From Actinacidiphila alni (GTDB lineage Bacteria > Actinomycetota > Actinomycetes > Streptomycetales > Streptomycetaceae): a stretch of 64,000 bases of DNA. Shown piece after piece: positions 15,269 through 23,856 of the stretch. The first letter of the stretch is position 1. The number at the start of each line of letters is the position of its first letter. The translations under genes were made by a program, and so were the position numbers. The notes under the pieces are model-generated. The model saw only the letters and a list, made by a program, of their open reading frames with translations. It searched no databases and had not been told where the DNA came from. The stretch covers positions 1 to 64,000 of the forward strand of contig NZ_FONG01000012.1 of NCBI RefSeq assembly GCF_900112845.1. Reading direction: 5' to 3'.

Positions 15269-15751
15269 ATGGCTACTGGGCTGACCCGTATCGACCACAT
15301 CGGCATCGCGTGCTTCGACCTCGACGCCACCGTCGACTTCTACCGTGCCACGTACGGTTTCGAAGTGGCGCACAGCGAGGTGAACGAGGAGCAGGGCGTG
15401 CGCGAGGCCATGCTCCGGATCAACGGCACCTCCGACGGCGGCGCCAGCTATCTGCAGCTGCTGGAGCCGACGCGGGAGGATTCCGCGGTCGGCAAGTGGC
15501 TCGCCAAGAACGGCGAGGGCGTCCACCACATCGCCTTCGGCACCGCGGACGTGGACGCCGAGTCCGCGGCGATCCGCGACAAGGGCGTACGGGTGCTGTA
15601 CGACGAGCCGCGCAGGGGGTCGATGGACTCCCGGATCACGTTCCTGCACCCCAAGGACTGTCACGGCGTGCTCACCGAGCTGGTCACCTCGGCGGCCGTC
15701 CTGGCGGGAAATGCCCCGTCGGAGACCGCAGAGGGCTCGCAGGACCACTGA
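15269..15751 (+). CDS. mce: Methylmalonyl-CoA epimerase
   Basis: This 160-residue VOC-fold enzyme interconverts (2R)- and (2S)-methylmalonyl-CoA. Metal and catalytic segments are present: IDHIGIAC, SYLQLLEPT, GEGVHHIAFGT and HGVLTELV supply the His/Gln/His/Glu set. ATG 15269 is used. A GTG at 15263 lies 5 bases after TACGGT (15252-15257) and may be the real leaderless start, adding two residues. It is divergent from the thiolase-meaB pair and followed by scy. Confidence 0.93.
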   Translation: MATGLTRIDHIGIACFDLDATVDFYRATYGFEVAHSEVNEEQGVREAMLRINGTSDGGASYLQLLEPTREDSAVGKWLAKNGEGVHHIAFGTADVDAESAAIRDKGVRVLYDEPRRGSMDSRITFLHPKDCHGVLTELVTSAAVLAGNAPSETAEGSQDH

Positions 15752-15852
15752 CCCAACCCCCGTCCTGCCCGGTAGAGTGACCGGGCCGACCGGGGTGGGC
15801 ACATAGGTACGCTCCCGCTCCGCGACGTTGATCTGACACCATTCCTCTTACA

Positions 15853-15904
15853 GCTCCGTCTTCGAACGGAGCGACGGGGAATCTCACCCGGTTGGCGGGT
15901 GAGA
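15853..15904 (+). promoter_or_regulatory. Two consecutive hairpins in the scy leader
   Basis: GCTCCGT (15853-15859) pairs with ACGGAGC (15866-15872) over a 6-base loop. TCTCACCC (15882-15889) pairs with GGGTGAGA (15897-15904) over a 7-base loop. Both are perfect. The second ends 27 bases before the scy GTG. They may stop epimerase transcription or modulate scy expression. Confidence 0.55.
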
Positions 15905-15931
15905 ACGCCAGGAGACCGATGGGACCGCGGA

Positions 15932-18900
15932 GTGCGGGGCAACGACAGCTACCAGGCTGACGACCACCTCTCTCAGCTCGAAGCCGAGATGGAGCGGCTT
16001 CGTACCGAGCGGGGCAAGGCCGTCGACCACGCCGACGACCTCGGATACCAGGTCGAGGTGCTGCGCGCCAAGCTGCACGAGGCGCGGCGCAATCTGGCGT
16101 CCCGCCCTGCCTACGACAACATCGGCCACCAGGCCGACCAGCTGCTGCGCAACGCGCAGATCCAGGCCGACCAGCTGCGCGCCGACGCCGAGCGCGAGCT
16201 GCGCGAGGCCCGCGCCCAGACCCAGCGGCTGCTCCAGGAGCAGGCCGAGCACCAGGCCCGTTTCGAGGCCGAGTGGCACGCCGAGGCGATCGCCCGGCGG
16301 CGGCAGCTCGACGAGGAGCTGGGCGAGCGCCGGGCCACCGTCGAGACCCACGTCAATGAGAACGTCGCCTGGGCCGAGCAGCTGCGCGCCCGCAGCGAGT
16401 CGCAGGCCAGGCGGCTGCTGGACGAGACCAGGGCCGAGTCCGAGGCGGCGCTGGCCGCCGCCCGCGCCGAGGCCACCCGGGTCGCCGAGCAGACCCGCGA
16501 CCGGCTGACGTCCGAGGCGCAGGCGGCCCGCAACGAGGCGGAGCAGCTGCTGCGCCGGGCCCGCGCCGACGCCGAGCGGCTGCTGACCGCCGCCTCGTCG
16601 CAGGCGCAGGAGGCCACCACCGAGGCCGAGCAGCTGCGCACCACCACCCGCAGCGAGTCCGACGAGGCCAGGTCCCGGGCGATCGAGCTGTCCCGGCTGG
16701 CCGAGGAGCGGATGCGGGAGGCCGACGAGGCGCTGCGCAGCGCGCGCGCCGAGGCCGAACGGCTGCGCGAGGAGGCCACCGCGGGCGCCGCCAAGCGCCT
16801 GGCGGCCACCGAGACGGAGAACGAGCAGCGCACCCGTACCGCCCGGGCCGAGATCGCCCGCATGGTCGCGGAGGCCACCAAGCAGGTCGACGCCGCCAAG
16901 GCGGAGGCCGAGCAGACCGTCGCCGACGCCACCGCGGAGGCCGAGCGGATCCGCACCGAGGCGCAGGAGAAGGCCCGCGCCGCCGCCTCCGAGGACGCCG
17001 CAGCCCAGCTCGCGCAGGCCGCGAGGTCCGCGGAGGAGATCCTCACCAAGGCGTCCGAGGACGCCCGCTCCACCACGAAGGCGGCCGGCGAGGAGGCCGA
17101 GCGGATCCGGCGCGAGGCCGAGGCGGAGGCCGAGCGGCTGCGCAGCGAGGCCGAGACGTCCGCGCAGGAGCTGCGGGGCGCCGCCCAGGACGACACCGAG
17201 GAGTACCGCGCCAGGACCGTCGAGCTCCAGGAGGAGGCCAGGCGGCTGCGCGGCGAGGCCGAGCAGCTGCGGGCCGACGCGGTCGCCGAGGGCGAGCGGA
17301 TCCGCGGCGAGGCCCGCCGGGAGGCCGTCCAGCAGATCGAGGAGGCCGCCAGCCGGGCCGAGGAGCTGCTGGCCAAGGCCAAGGCGGACGGCGACGAGGT
17401 GCGGCAGAGCGCCGGCGCCGAGGCCGACCGGATGCGCACCGAGTCCGTGGAGCGCGCCTCGGCGCTGAACACCAAGGCCGAGGAGGCGCTGCGGCACGCC
17501 CGCGCCGAGGCCGAGGAGCTGCGGCAGGAGGCGGAGCGGCAGGCCGCGGCCGTCAAGGAGGAGGCCGAGCAGGCCGCCCAGGCGCAGCGCGCCGAGGGCG
17601 ACACCGTCGTGGCCCGGATGCGCGAGGAGGCCGAGACCGATCTGGTCCGGCTGCGCGAGGAGGCCGAGGCCCGGGTCGCCGCCGCCGAGCAGACCGTGCG
17701 GGACGCCGACGCCGAGGCGGAGCGGCTGCGCCGGGAGGCCGGCGAGGAGGCCGAGCGGCTGCGCGCGGAGACCGCCGAGCGGGTCCGTACGCTCCAGGAG
17801 CAGGCCGAGGCCGAGGCCGTACGGCTGCGGGACGAGGCCGCCGCGGACGCCGCGCAGACCCGCGCGGAGGGCGAGAGCGTCGCCGTACGGCTCCAGGCGG
17901 AGGCCACCGCGGAGGCCGAGCGGCTGCGCGCCGAGGCGCAGGAGCATGTGGAGCGGGTCCGGGCGGAGGCGGCCGCCGCCGCCGAGCGGCTCGGTACGGA
18001 GGCCGCGGAGGCGCTGGCCGCCGCGCAGGAGGAGGCGGCGCGCCGCCGCCGCGAGGCCGAGGAGGTGCTCGGCAGCGCCCGCGGCGAGGCCGAGCAGGAG
18101 CGCGCGCAGGCCCGCAGGGAGAGCGAGGAGCTGCTGGCCGCGGCCCGCAAGCGGGTCGAGGACGCGGCGACGGAGGCCGACCGGCTGGGCGCCGAGGCCG
18201 ATCAGCGGGCCGCGGAGGCGGTCGCGGCGGCCGAGGCCACCGCGCAGCAGGTGCGCGACGCGGTGGCCAATCTGCACCAGGAGGCCGAGGAGGAGATCTC
18301 CGGGCTGCGCTCGGCGGCCGAGCACGCGGCGCAGCGGCTGCGCACCGAGGCCCAGGCCGAGGCGGACCGGCTGCACGCGGACGCCAACTCCGAGCGCGAG
18401 CGGGCCTCGGAGGACGCGGCCAGGGTCCGCCGGGAGAGCCAGGAAGAGGCCGAGGCGGCACGGCAGTTGGCCGACCGTACGGTCTCGGAGGCGATCGAGG
18501 AGTCGGACCGGCTGCGGGCCGAGGCGCGCGAGGACGCCAACCGGATGCGGACCGACGCGGCGGGCCAGGCCGACCAGTTGGTCACCAAGGCCCGCGAGGA
18601 GGCCGAGCGGCTCGGCATCCTCGCCAAGGACGCGCTGGAGACCGCCGAGCGGGAGGCCGAGGAGTCGCGGACCACTTCGCAGCGCATCCTCGACGAGGCG
18701 CGCGAGGCGGCCAACAAGCGCCGCAGCGAGGCCGCGGAGCAGGCCGACGAGCTGATCGGCAAGGCGCAGGAGGAGGCCCGCAGGACCGCGGCGGCGGCCG
18801 AGGAGCAGGCCGACACGATGGTCGGCGCGGCCCGCGGCGAGGCGGAGCGGATCGTCAACGAGGCGACCGCCGAGGGCAATGGCATGGTGGAGCGGGCGCG

Positions 18901-19474
18901 CACCGACGCCGACACCATGCTCGGCGAGGCCCGCGCGGACGCCACGGCGATAAGGGAACGTACCGAGGAGCTGCGCGTGCGCGTGGAGTCCGAGGTCGAG
19001 GAGCTGCACGAGCGGGCCCGCAAGGAGGCCGCGGAGGCGATGAAGACCGTCGGCGAGCGGGTCGACAAGCTGGTCACCGCCGCCACCGAGCAGCTCGCCG
19101 AGGCGGAGCAGAAGGCCGCCGAGATCAAGTCCACGGCCACTTCCGAGGCGAGCAAGGTCCGTATCGCCGCGGTGAAGAAGGTCGAGGGCCTCCTGAAGGA
19201 GGCCGAGCAGAAGAAGGCCGAGGCCGAGCGCGAGGCGGAGCGGGTCAAGGGGGAGGCCCGTGCCGAGGCCGAGCGCATCGTGGCCGAGGGCAAACGCGAG
19301 TTGGAGATCCTCGTGCGCCGCAGAGAAGACATCAACGCGGAAATCTCCCGTGTCCAGGACGTGCTGGAGGCGCTGGAGTCGTTCGACGCGCCCGGCGGGG
19401 GCGTCACCGCAGGTGCCGGCGCGGGAACCACCCGATCGAGTGGCAAGCGTATCGACGATGCTCCACTCGATTGA
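15932..19474 (+). CDS. scy: Scy, polar-growth coiled-coil scaffold protein
   Basis: This 1180-residue, almost entirely coiled-coil protein is built of repeated EAERLRxEAxExA-like segments rich in Ala, Glu and Arg. The N-terminus (VRGNDSYQADDHLSQLEAEMERL) and the segment YQVEVLRAKLHEARRNLASRPAYD are characteristic of Scy, which assembles the tip-organising centre with DivIVA and FilP in Streptomyces. GTG 15932 was chosen because the known family begins here and GGGA lies 8 bases upstream. It is somewhat shorter than the about 1326 residues I recall for the S. coelicolor protein, so the repeat number may differ. FilP follows on the same strand. The near-uninterrupted antisense frame is a by-product of codon bias. 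Confidence 0.95.
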   Translation: MRGNDSYQADDHLSQLEAEMERLRTERGKAVDHADDLGYQVEVLRAKLHEARRNLASRPAYDNIGHQADQLLRNAQIQADQLRADAERELREARAQTQRLLQEQAEHQARFEAEWHAEAIARRRQLDEELGERRATVETHVNENVAWAEQLRARSESQARRLLDETRAESEAALAAARAEATRVAEQTRDRLTSEAQAARNEAEQLLRRARADAERLLTAASSQAQEATTEAEQLRTTTRSESDEARSRAIELSRLAEERMREADEALRSARAEAERLREEATAGAAKRLAATETENEQRTRTARAEIARMVAEATKQVDAAKAEAEQTVADATAEAERIRTEAQEKARAAASEDAAAQLAQAARSAEEILTKASEDARSTTKAAGEEAERIRREAEAEAERLRSEAETSAQELRGAAQDDTEEYRARTVELQEEARRLRGEAEQLRADAVAEGERIRGEARREAVQQIEEAASRAEELLAKAKADGDEVRQSAGAEADRMRTESVERASALNTKAEEALRHARAEAEELRQEAERQAAAVKEEAEQAAQAQRAEGDTVVARMREEAETDLVRLREEAEARVAAAEQTVRDADAEAERLRREAGEEAERLRAETAERVRTLQEQAEAEAVRLRDEAAADAAQTRAEGESVAVRLQAEATAEAERLRAEAQEHVERVRAEAAAAAERLGTEAAEALAAAQEEAARRRREAEEVLGSARGEAEQERAQARRESEELLAAARKRVEDAATEADRLGAEADQRAAEAVAAAEATAQQVRDAVANLHQEAEEEISGLRSAAEHAAQRLRTEAQAEADRLHADANSERERASEDAARVRRESQEEAEAARQLADRTVSEAIEESDRLRAEAREDANRMRTDAAGQADQLVTKAREEAERLGILAKDALETAEREAEESRTTSQRILDEAREAANKRRSEAAEQADELIGKAQEEARRTAAAAEEQADTMVGAARGEAERIVNEATAEGNGMVERARTDADTMLGEARADATAIRERTEELRVRVESEVEELHERARKEAAEAMKTVGERVDKLVTAATEQLAEAEQKAAEIKSTATSEASKVRIAAVKKVEGLLKEAEQKKAEAEREAERVKGEARAEAERIVAEGKRELEILVRRREDINAEISRVQDVLEALESFDAPGGGVTAGAGAGTTRSSGKRIDDAPLD

Positions 19475-19509
19475 GCGGACATTCTCCATACCTATACGGC
19501 AATGGCTCG

Positions 19510-19536
19510 GTGACACGCCGTCCGGGCCCCTAGGAT
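19510..19536 (+). promoter_or_regulatory. Candidate filP promoter
   Basis: GTGACA (19510-19515) and TAGGAT (19531-19536) are separated by 15 bases. The latter is a perfect TAGPuPuT -10 element. The spacing is short, so the -35 assignment is weak. Confidence 0.4.
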
Positions 19537-19577
19537 TCCCCCTATCACCTCAACCGGTCTGAATTGACAGGAACCCC

Positions 19578-20516
19578 ATGAGCGACACTTCCTCCCCCTT
19601 CGGCTTCGAGCTCGTGCGGCGCGGATACGACCGCGGACAGGTGGACGACCGCATTACGAAGCTCGTCGCCGACCGTGACAGCGCACTGACCCGGATCACC
19701 GCGCTGGAGAAGCGCATCGAGGAGCTGCACCTCGAAACCCAGAACGCCCAGGCCCAGGTCAACGACTCGGAGCCGTCGTACGCGGGTCTCGGTGCCCGTG
19801 TCGAGAAGATCCTCCGCCTCGCCGAGGAGGAGGCGAAGGACCTGCGCGAGGAGGCCCGCCGGGCCGCCGAGCAGCACCGCGAGCTGGCCGAGTCGGCCGC
19901 CGCCCAGGTGCGCAACGACGCGGAGGCGTTCGCCTCGGACCGCAAGGCGAAGGCGGAGGACGAAGGCGTCCGCATCGTCGACAAGGCCAAGGGCGACGCG
20001 TCGCAGCTGCGGGCCGACGCCACGAAGGACGCGCAGAACAAGCGCGAGGAGGCGGACGCCCTCTTCGAGGAGACCCGCGCCAAGGCCGCCCAGGCCGCCG
20101 CGGACTTCGAGACCAACCTGGCCAAGCGCCGCGAGCAGTCCGAGCGCGACCTGGCGAGCCGTCAGGCCAAGGCCGAGAAGCGCCTGGCGGAGATCGAGCA
20201 CCGAGCCGAGCAGCTCCGTCTGGAGGCGGAGAAGCTGCGCACCGACGCCGAGCGCCGGGCCCGCCAGACGGTGGAGACCGCGCAGCGCCAGTCCGAGGAC
20301 ATCGTCGCGGACGCCAACGCCAAGGCCGACCGGATCCGCAGCGAGTCCGAGCGCGAGCTGGCGGCGCTCACCAACCGCCGCGACAGCATCAACGCGCAGC
20401 TGACCAACGTCCGCGAGATGCTGGCGACGCTGACCGGTGCGGCGGTCGCCGCCGCGGGCGCCCCGGCCGACGAGGAGCCGATCTCGCGCGGCGTCCCGGC
20501 CCAGCAGTCCCGCTGA
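19578..20516 (+). CDS. filP: FilP, intermediate-filament-like cytoskeletal protein
   Basis: This 312-residue protein starts with SDTSSPFGFELVRRGYDRGQVDDRI, the DivIVA-like head of FilP. A continuous coiled coil with KRREQSERDLASRQAKAEKRLAEIEHRAEQLR follows, and then a short Ala-rich tail. FilP forms networks near hyphal tips, interacts with DivIVA and Scy, and gives mechanical stiffness. Length matches the family. ATG 19578 has AGGAA upstream. It lies directly after scy and has a terminator at 20596-20618. Confidence 0.95.
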   Translation: MSDTSSPFGFELVRRGYDRGQVDDRITKLVADRDSALTRITALEKRIEELHLETQNAQAQVNDSEPSYAGLGARVEKILRLAEEEAKDLREEARRAAEQHRELAESAAAQVRNDAEAFASDRKAKAEDEGVRIVDKAKGDASQLRADATKDAQNKREEADALFEETRAKAAQAAADFETNLAKRREQSERDLASRQAKAEKRLAEIEHRAEQLRLEAEKLRTDAERRARQTVETAQRQSEDIVADANAKADRIRSESERELAALTNRRDSINAQLTNVREMLATLTGAAVAAAGAPADEEPISRGVPAQQSR

Positions 20517-20595
20517 CCCGGCCGACGCCGACGGCCCGCTGACCGTTCGGTCCCGCTGAACGGGAGCTGAATCCCGGTCGACGCTTTGCCCGACA

Positions 20596-20618
20596 CCCCC
20601 GTCCGTACCGGGCGGGGG
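20596..20618 (+). terminator. Terminator after filP
   Basis: CCCCCGTCC (20596-20604) pairs with GGGCGGGGG (20610-20618, one G-U pair) over a 5-base loop, followed by TTTCGGTTT. Confidence 0.8.
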
Positions 20619-20643
20619 TTTCGGTTTCCCGGACACCGGTTGC

Positions 20644-20649
20644 TAGCCT
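20644..20649 (+). promoter_or_regulatory. -10 element of a leaderless promoter (first ABC ATPase)
   Basis: TAGCCT lies 7 bases before ATG 20657. The intervening bases contain no ribosome binding site. Confidence 0.5.
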
Positions 20650-20656
20650 CGCCCCC

Positions 20657-21682
20657 ATGATTGAGTTGCAGGGGCTCACCAAGCGGTACGGGGACAAGAC
20701 CGCAGTCGACAATCTGACCTTCACCGTGCGCCCCGGCGTGGTGACCGGCTTCCTCGGGCCCAATGGCGCGGGCAAGTCCACGACGATGCGGATGATGCTG
20801 GGGTTGGACAATCCGACCGCCGGTAACGTGCGGATCGACGGCAAGCACTACGCGCAGCTCAGCGAACCGCTGAAGTACATCGGCGCGCTGCTGGACGCCA
20901 AGGCGATCCACGGCGGGCGGACCGCGTACAACCATCTGCTGTGCCTGGCGCAGTCCAACCGCATCCCCCGGCACCGGGTGGACGAGGTGCTGGACACCGT
21001 CGGTCTGACGGCGGTGGCGAAGAAGCGGTCCAAGGGGTTCTCGCTCGGCATGGGCCAGCGGCTCGGCATCGCTGGCGCGCTGCTCGGCGACCCCGAGATC
21101 CTGATGTTCGACGAGCCGGTCAACGGTCTCGACCCCGAGGGCATCCACTGGATCCGCAATCTCATGAAGGGGCTGGCCGCGCAGGGCCGTACGGTCTTCG
21201 TCTCCAGCCACCTGATGAGCGAAATGGCGCTGACCGCCGAGCACTTGATCGTGATCGGCCGCGGCCGGCTGATGGCCGACACCTCGATGGCGGAGTTCAT
21301 CGAGAAGAACTCCCGCTCGTACGTGCGGATCCGCACGCCGCAGCCGGAGCGCCTCAAGGACGTGCTGACCGCTGCCGGGTTCACCCCGGTGACCACCAGC
21401 GACGGCACCTTCGAGATCCAGGACGGCGACGCGGCGCAGCTCGGTGAGCTGGCCGCCCAGCACCAGTTGGTGCTGCACGAACTCAGCCCGCAGCGGGCTT
21501 CGTTGGAGGAAGCGTTCATGCAGCTCACCGCGGAGTCGGTGGAGTACCACGCGGGCGGCGTCGCCCCGCCACCGGGCATCGACGGCGGTGCGGCGGGGAT
21601 GCCGCAGGCCGCCGGTCAGCAGGCCCCGCAGCAGCAGTGGGGCGCGCAGTGGCGCGACTCCGGCACCGGAAAGGGGAAGTGA
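20657..21682 (+). CDS. ABC transporter ATP-binding protein, pair 1
   Basis: This 341-residue ABC-2-type ATPase has Walker A GPNGAGKSTT at residues 34-43, signature FSLGMGQRLGIAGALLGDP, Walker B ILMFDEP and the H-loop SSHLMSE. A C-terminal regulatory region ends in a Pro/Gln/Gly-rich tail. It resembles bacitracin/antibiotic or sodium-extrusion type ATPases and partners the permease that begins 2 bases after its stop. It is closely similar to the ATPase at 22606-23856. Substrate unknown. The transcript is probably leaderless. Confidence 0.92.
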   Translation: MIELQGLTKRYGDKTAVDNLTFTVRPGVVTGFLGPNGAGKSTTMRMMLGLDNPTAGNVRIDGKHYAQLSEPLKYIGALLDAKAIHGGRTAYNHLLCLAQSNRIPRHRVDEVLDTVGLTAVAKKRSKGFSLGMGQRLGIAGALLGDPEILMFDEPVNGLDPEGIHWIRNLMKGLAAQGRTVFVSSHLMSEMALTAEHLIVIGRGRLMADTSMAEFIEKNSRSYVRIRTPQPERLKDVLTAAGFTPVTTSDGTFEIQDGDAAQLGELAAQHQLVLHELSPQRASLEEAFMQLTAESVEYHAGGVAPPPGIDGGAAGMPQAAGQQAPQQQWGAQWRDSGTGKGK

Positions 21683-21683
21683 C

Positions 21684-22457
21684 ATGGCGTCACCTTCTGC
21701 CGTCCTCCAGTCGGAGTGGACGAAGATCAAGTCGGTGCGGTCCACGATCTGGACGCTGGCGCTGGCCTTCATCGTCACCGTCGCGCTCGGCGCGGTGATC
21801 TGTCTGGTGTTCAACAACACCTACAGCGACATGTCGGACTCGGACAAGGCCACCTTCGACCCGACGAACACCGCCTTCTTCGGCATGTCACTGGGCCAGT
21901 TGGCGCTGATCGTCTTCGGTGTGCTGGTGATCTCCAGCGAGTACAGCACCGGCATGATCCGCACCTCGCTGGCGGCGGTCCCGCAGCGCGGCATGTTCTA
22001 TTTCTGCAAGGTCGCGGTGGCGGGCCTGCTGGCGCTGGTGGTGGGCATGGCCACCAGCTTCATCACCTTCTTCCTCGGCCAGTCGCTGCTGGGCTCGCAC
22101 AAGGCGAGCATCGGCGACCCGGGGGTGCTGCGGGCGGTCTTCGGCGCCGGGCTGTACATGGCGCTGATGGTGCTGCTGTGCGTGGGCGCCGCGTCGATGC
22201 TGCGCAGCCCGATGCTGGGCCTGGGCATCCTGATGCCGTTCTTCTTCCTGGTCTCGCCGATCCTGTCGGCGGTGCCGAAGGTGAAGTCGGTGGCGAAGTA
22301 CTTCCCCGACCAGGCCGGCCAGAAGATCATGCAGGTGGTCAACGACCCCGACAGCCACACCTCGTACGGCCCCTGGGGCGGTATCGCGATCATGGCGGTG
22401 TGGGTGGTCGTGGCGCTGATCGGCGGTTACGCGGTGCTGGCCAAGCGCGACGCCTGA
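21684..22457 (+). CDS. ABC-2 type permease, pair 1
   Basis: This 257-residue protein has about six membrane segments. The start QSEWTKIKSVRSTIWTL is typical of ABC-2 permeases encoded beside such ATPases. The loop VISSEYSTGMIRTSLAAVPQR is also a family hallmark and recurs in the second permease. ATG 21684 begins 2 bases after the ATPase stop, with AAGGGGAAG as the ribosome binding site. It forms an export complex with the upstream ATPase. Confidence 0.9.
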   Translation: MASPSAVLQSEWTKIKSVRSTIWTLALAFIVTVALGAVICLVFNNTYSDMSDSDKATFDPTNTAFFGMSLGQLALIVFGVLVISSEYSTGMIRTSLAAVPQRGMFYFCKVAVAGLLALVVGMATSFITFFLGQSLLGSHKASIGDPGVLRAVFGAGLYMALMVLLCVGAASMLRSPMLGLGILMPFFFLVSPILSAVPKVKSVAKYFPDQAGQKIMQVVNDPDSHTSYGPWGGIAIMAVWVVVALIGGYAVLAKRDA

Positions 22458-22526
22458 CGGTCGCGGGGCGCCGGCCCTGACGCCGGGCGGGCGCCGGGCC
22501 CGACTCCGGATCGTTGTCAGTGGCCC

Positions 22527-22547
22527 GTGGGGGGAACCAACCCCCAC
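22527..22547 (+). terminator. Hairpin between the two ABC gene pairs
   Basis: GTGGGGG (22527-22533) pairs with CCCCCAC (22541-22547) over 7 bases. It lies 70 bases after the first permease and 58 bases before the second ATPase, so it could end the first operon or sit in the leader of the second. Confidence 0.5.
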
Positions 22548-22605
22548 CGGCTACGCTTCCTCCCTCACGGGGGCGAGTCGCCTCCGTTGCAGCGAGGGGC
22601 GGAGC

Positions 22606-23856
22606 ATGATCCAGGCAGTCGGCCTGACCAAGCAGTACGGCGGGAAGACCGCCGTGTACAACCTGTCGTTCCAGGTGCGGCCCGGCACCGTCACCGGATT
22701 CCTCGGCCCCAACGGCTCGGGCAAGTCCACGACGATGCGGATGATCCTGGGCCTGGACGAGCCGACGTCCGGCCAGGTGACCATCGGCGGGGTGCCGTAC
22801 CGCCAACTGCCCAACGCGCCACGCAAGGTGGGGGCGCTGCTGGACGCGAAGGCGGTGCACGGCGGCCGCAGCGCCCGGCAGCATCTGCTCTGTGTCGCCC
22901 AGCTCTCCGGCATCCCGGCCCGCCGGGTCGACGAGGTGCTGGGCGTCGTGGGCCTCCAGGACGTGGCCTTCCGCCGGTCCAAGGGCTTCTCGCTCGGCAT
23001 GGGCCAGCGGCTCGGCATCGCGGGCGCGCTGCTCGGCGACCCCGGGGTGCTGCTCTTCGACGAGCCGGTCAACGGCCTGGACCCCGAGGGCATCCACTGG
23101 GTGCGCAATCTGATGCGCAAGCTCGCGAGCGAGGGCCGCACCGTCTTCGTCTCCAGCCATCTGATGAGCGAGATGGCGCTGACCGCGGACCATCTGATCG
23201 TGATCGGCCGCGGGCAGCTGCTGGCCGACATGAGCGTCAAGGACTTCATCGCGCACCACTCGACCGGCTACGCGCTGGTCCGCACGCCCGCCGAGGGCAG
23301 TGAGCGCGAGACCTTCGACAAGGCGCTGGCCGAGGCGGGCGGCACCGTGCAGGCCGAGCCGGACGGTGCGCTGCGGGTGACCGGCCTGGAGCTGCCGAGG
23401 ATCAGCGACATCGCGTACGACAGCGGCGTCCGGCTGTGGGAACTCTCCCCGCACCAGGCGTCGTTGGAGGAGGCGTACATGCGGTTGACCAGCGGCGCGG
23501 TCGACTACCGCTCGACGCAGGACCCGCGCCGGGGCCTCCAGTTCCAGCAGCAGGCGCAAGCCTGGGGCCAGCAGCCGTACGGGCCGCCGCAGCCGCCCTA
23601 CGGACAGCCGCAGCCGTACGGACAGCCGGGATACGGCCAGCCCGGACACGGTCAGCAGCCGTACGGCCAGCAGCCCGGCTGGGGCTGGCAGCCGCCGCAG
23701 GGACAGCCACAGGGTCAGCCGCCGGCCGCGCTCCCGCCGCAGCAGCCCCCCGCCGTACCGACCGCCCCGGCCGCGCCTCCGGTGCCGGCCGCGCCCACGG
23801 CCCCCGCCACCCCCGCCCTGAACCTGGACAAGTCCGACAGCGAGGACGCCCGATGA
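22606..23856 (+). CDS. ABC transporter ATP-binding protein, pair 2, with QPYG-rich tail
   Basis: This 416-residue ATPase has Walker A GPNGSGKSTT, signature FSLGMGQRLGIAGALLGDP, Walker B VLLFDEP and H-loop SSHLMSE, nearly the same over the first 300 residues as the ATPase of pair 1. It carries a long low-complexity tail (about residues 305-405) of QPYG/PPQ repeats, absent from most ABC ATPases, and then a short LNLDKSDSEDAR end. Such tails are seen in actinobacterial membrane-associated proteins, function unknown. Its stop overlaps the permease start (ATGA). Confidence 0.92.
   Translation: MIQAVGLTKQYGGKTAVYNLSFQVRPGTVTGFLGPNGSGKSTTMRMILGLDEPTSGQVTIGGVPYRQLPNAPRKVGALLDAKAVHGGRSARQHLLCVAQLSGIPARRVDEVLGVVGLQDVAFRRSKGFSLGMGQRLGIAGALLGDPGVLLFDEPVNGLDPEGIHWVRNLMRKLASEGRTVFVSSHLMSEMALTADHLIVIGRGQLLADMSVKDFIAHHSTGYALVRTPAEGSERETFDKALAEAGGTVQAEPDGALRVTGLELPRISDIAYDSGVRLWELSPHQASLEEAYMRLTSGAVDYRSTQDPRRGLQFQQQAQAWGQQPYGPPQPPYGQPQPYGQPGYGQPGHGQQPYGQQPGWGWQPPQGQPQGQPPAALPPQQPPAVPTAPAAPPVPAAPTAPATPALNLDKSDSEDAR

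Noticed and set aside
15932..19474. Repeats inside scy considered as CRISPR-like or satellite DNA
   Set aside because: The periodicity is that of coiled-coil codons, with no constant repeat or unique spacers.
15884..19516. Minus-strand frame of about 1210 codons opposite scy
   Set aside because: It is a shadow of the repetitive Glu/Ala/Arg codons of scy. It shows Leu/Gly/Arg-rich low complexity, no ribosome binding site and no family.
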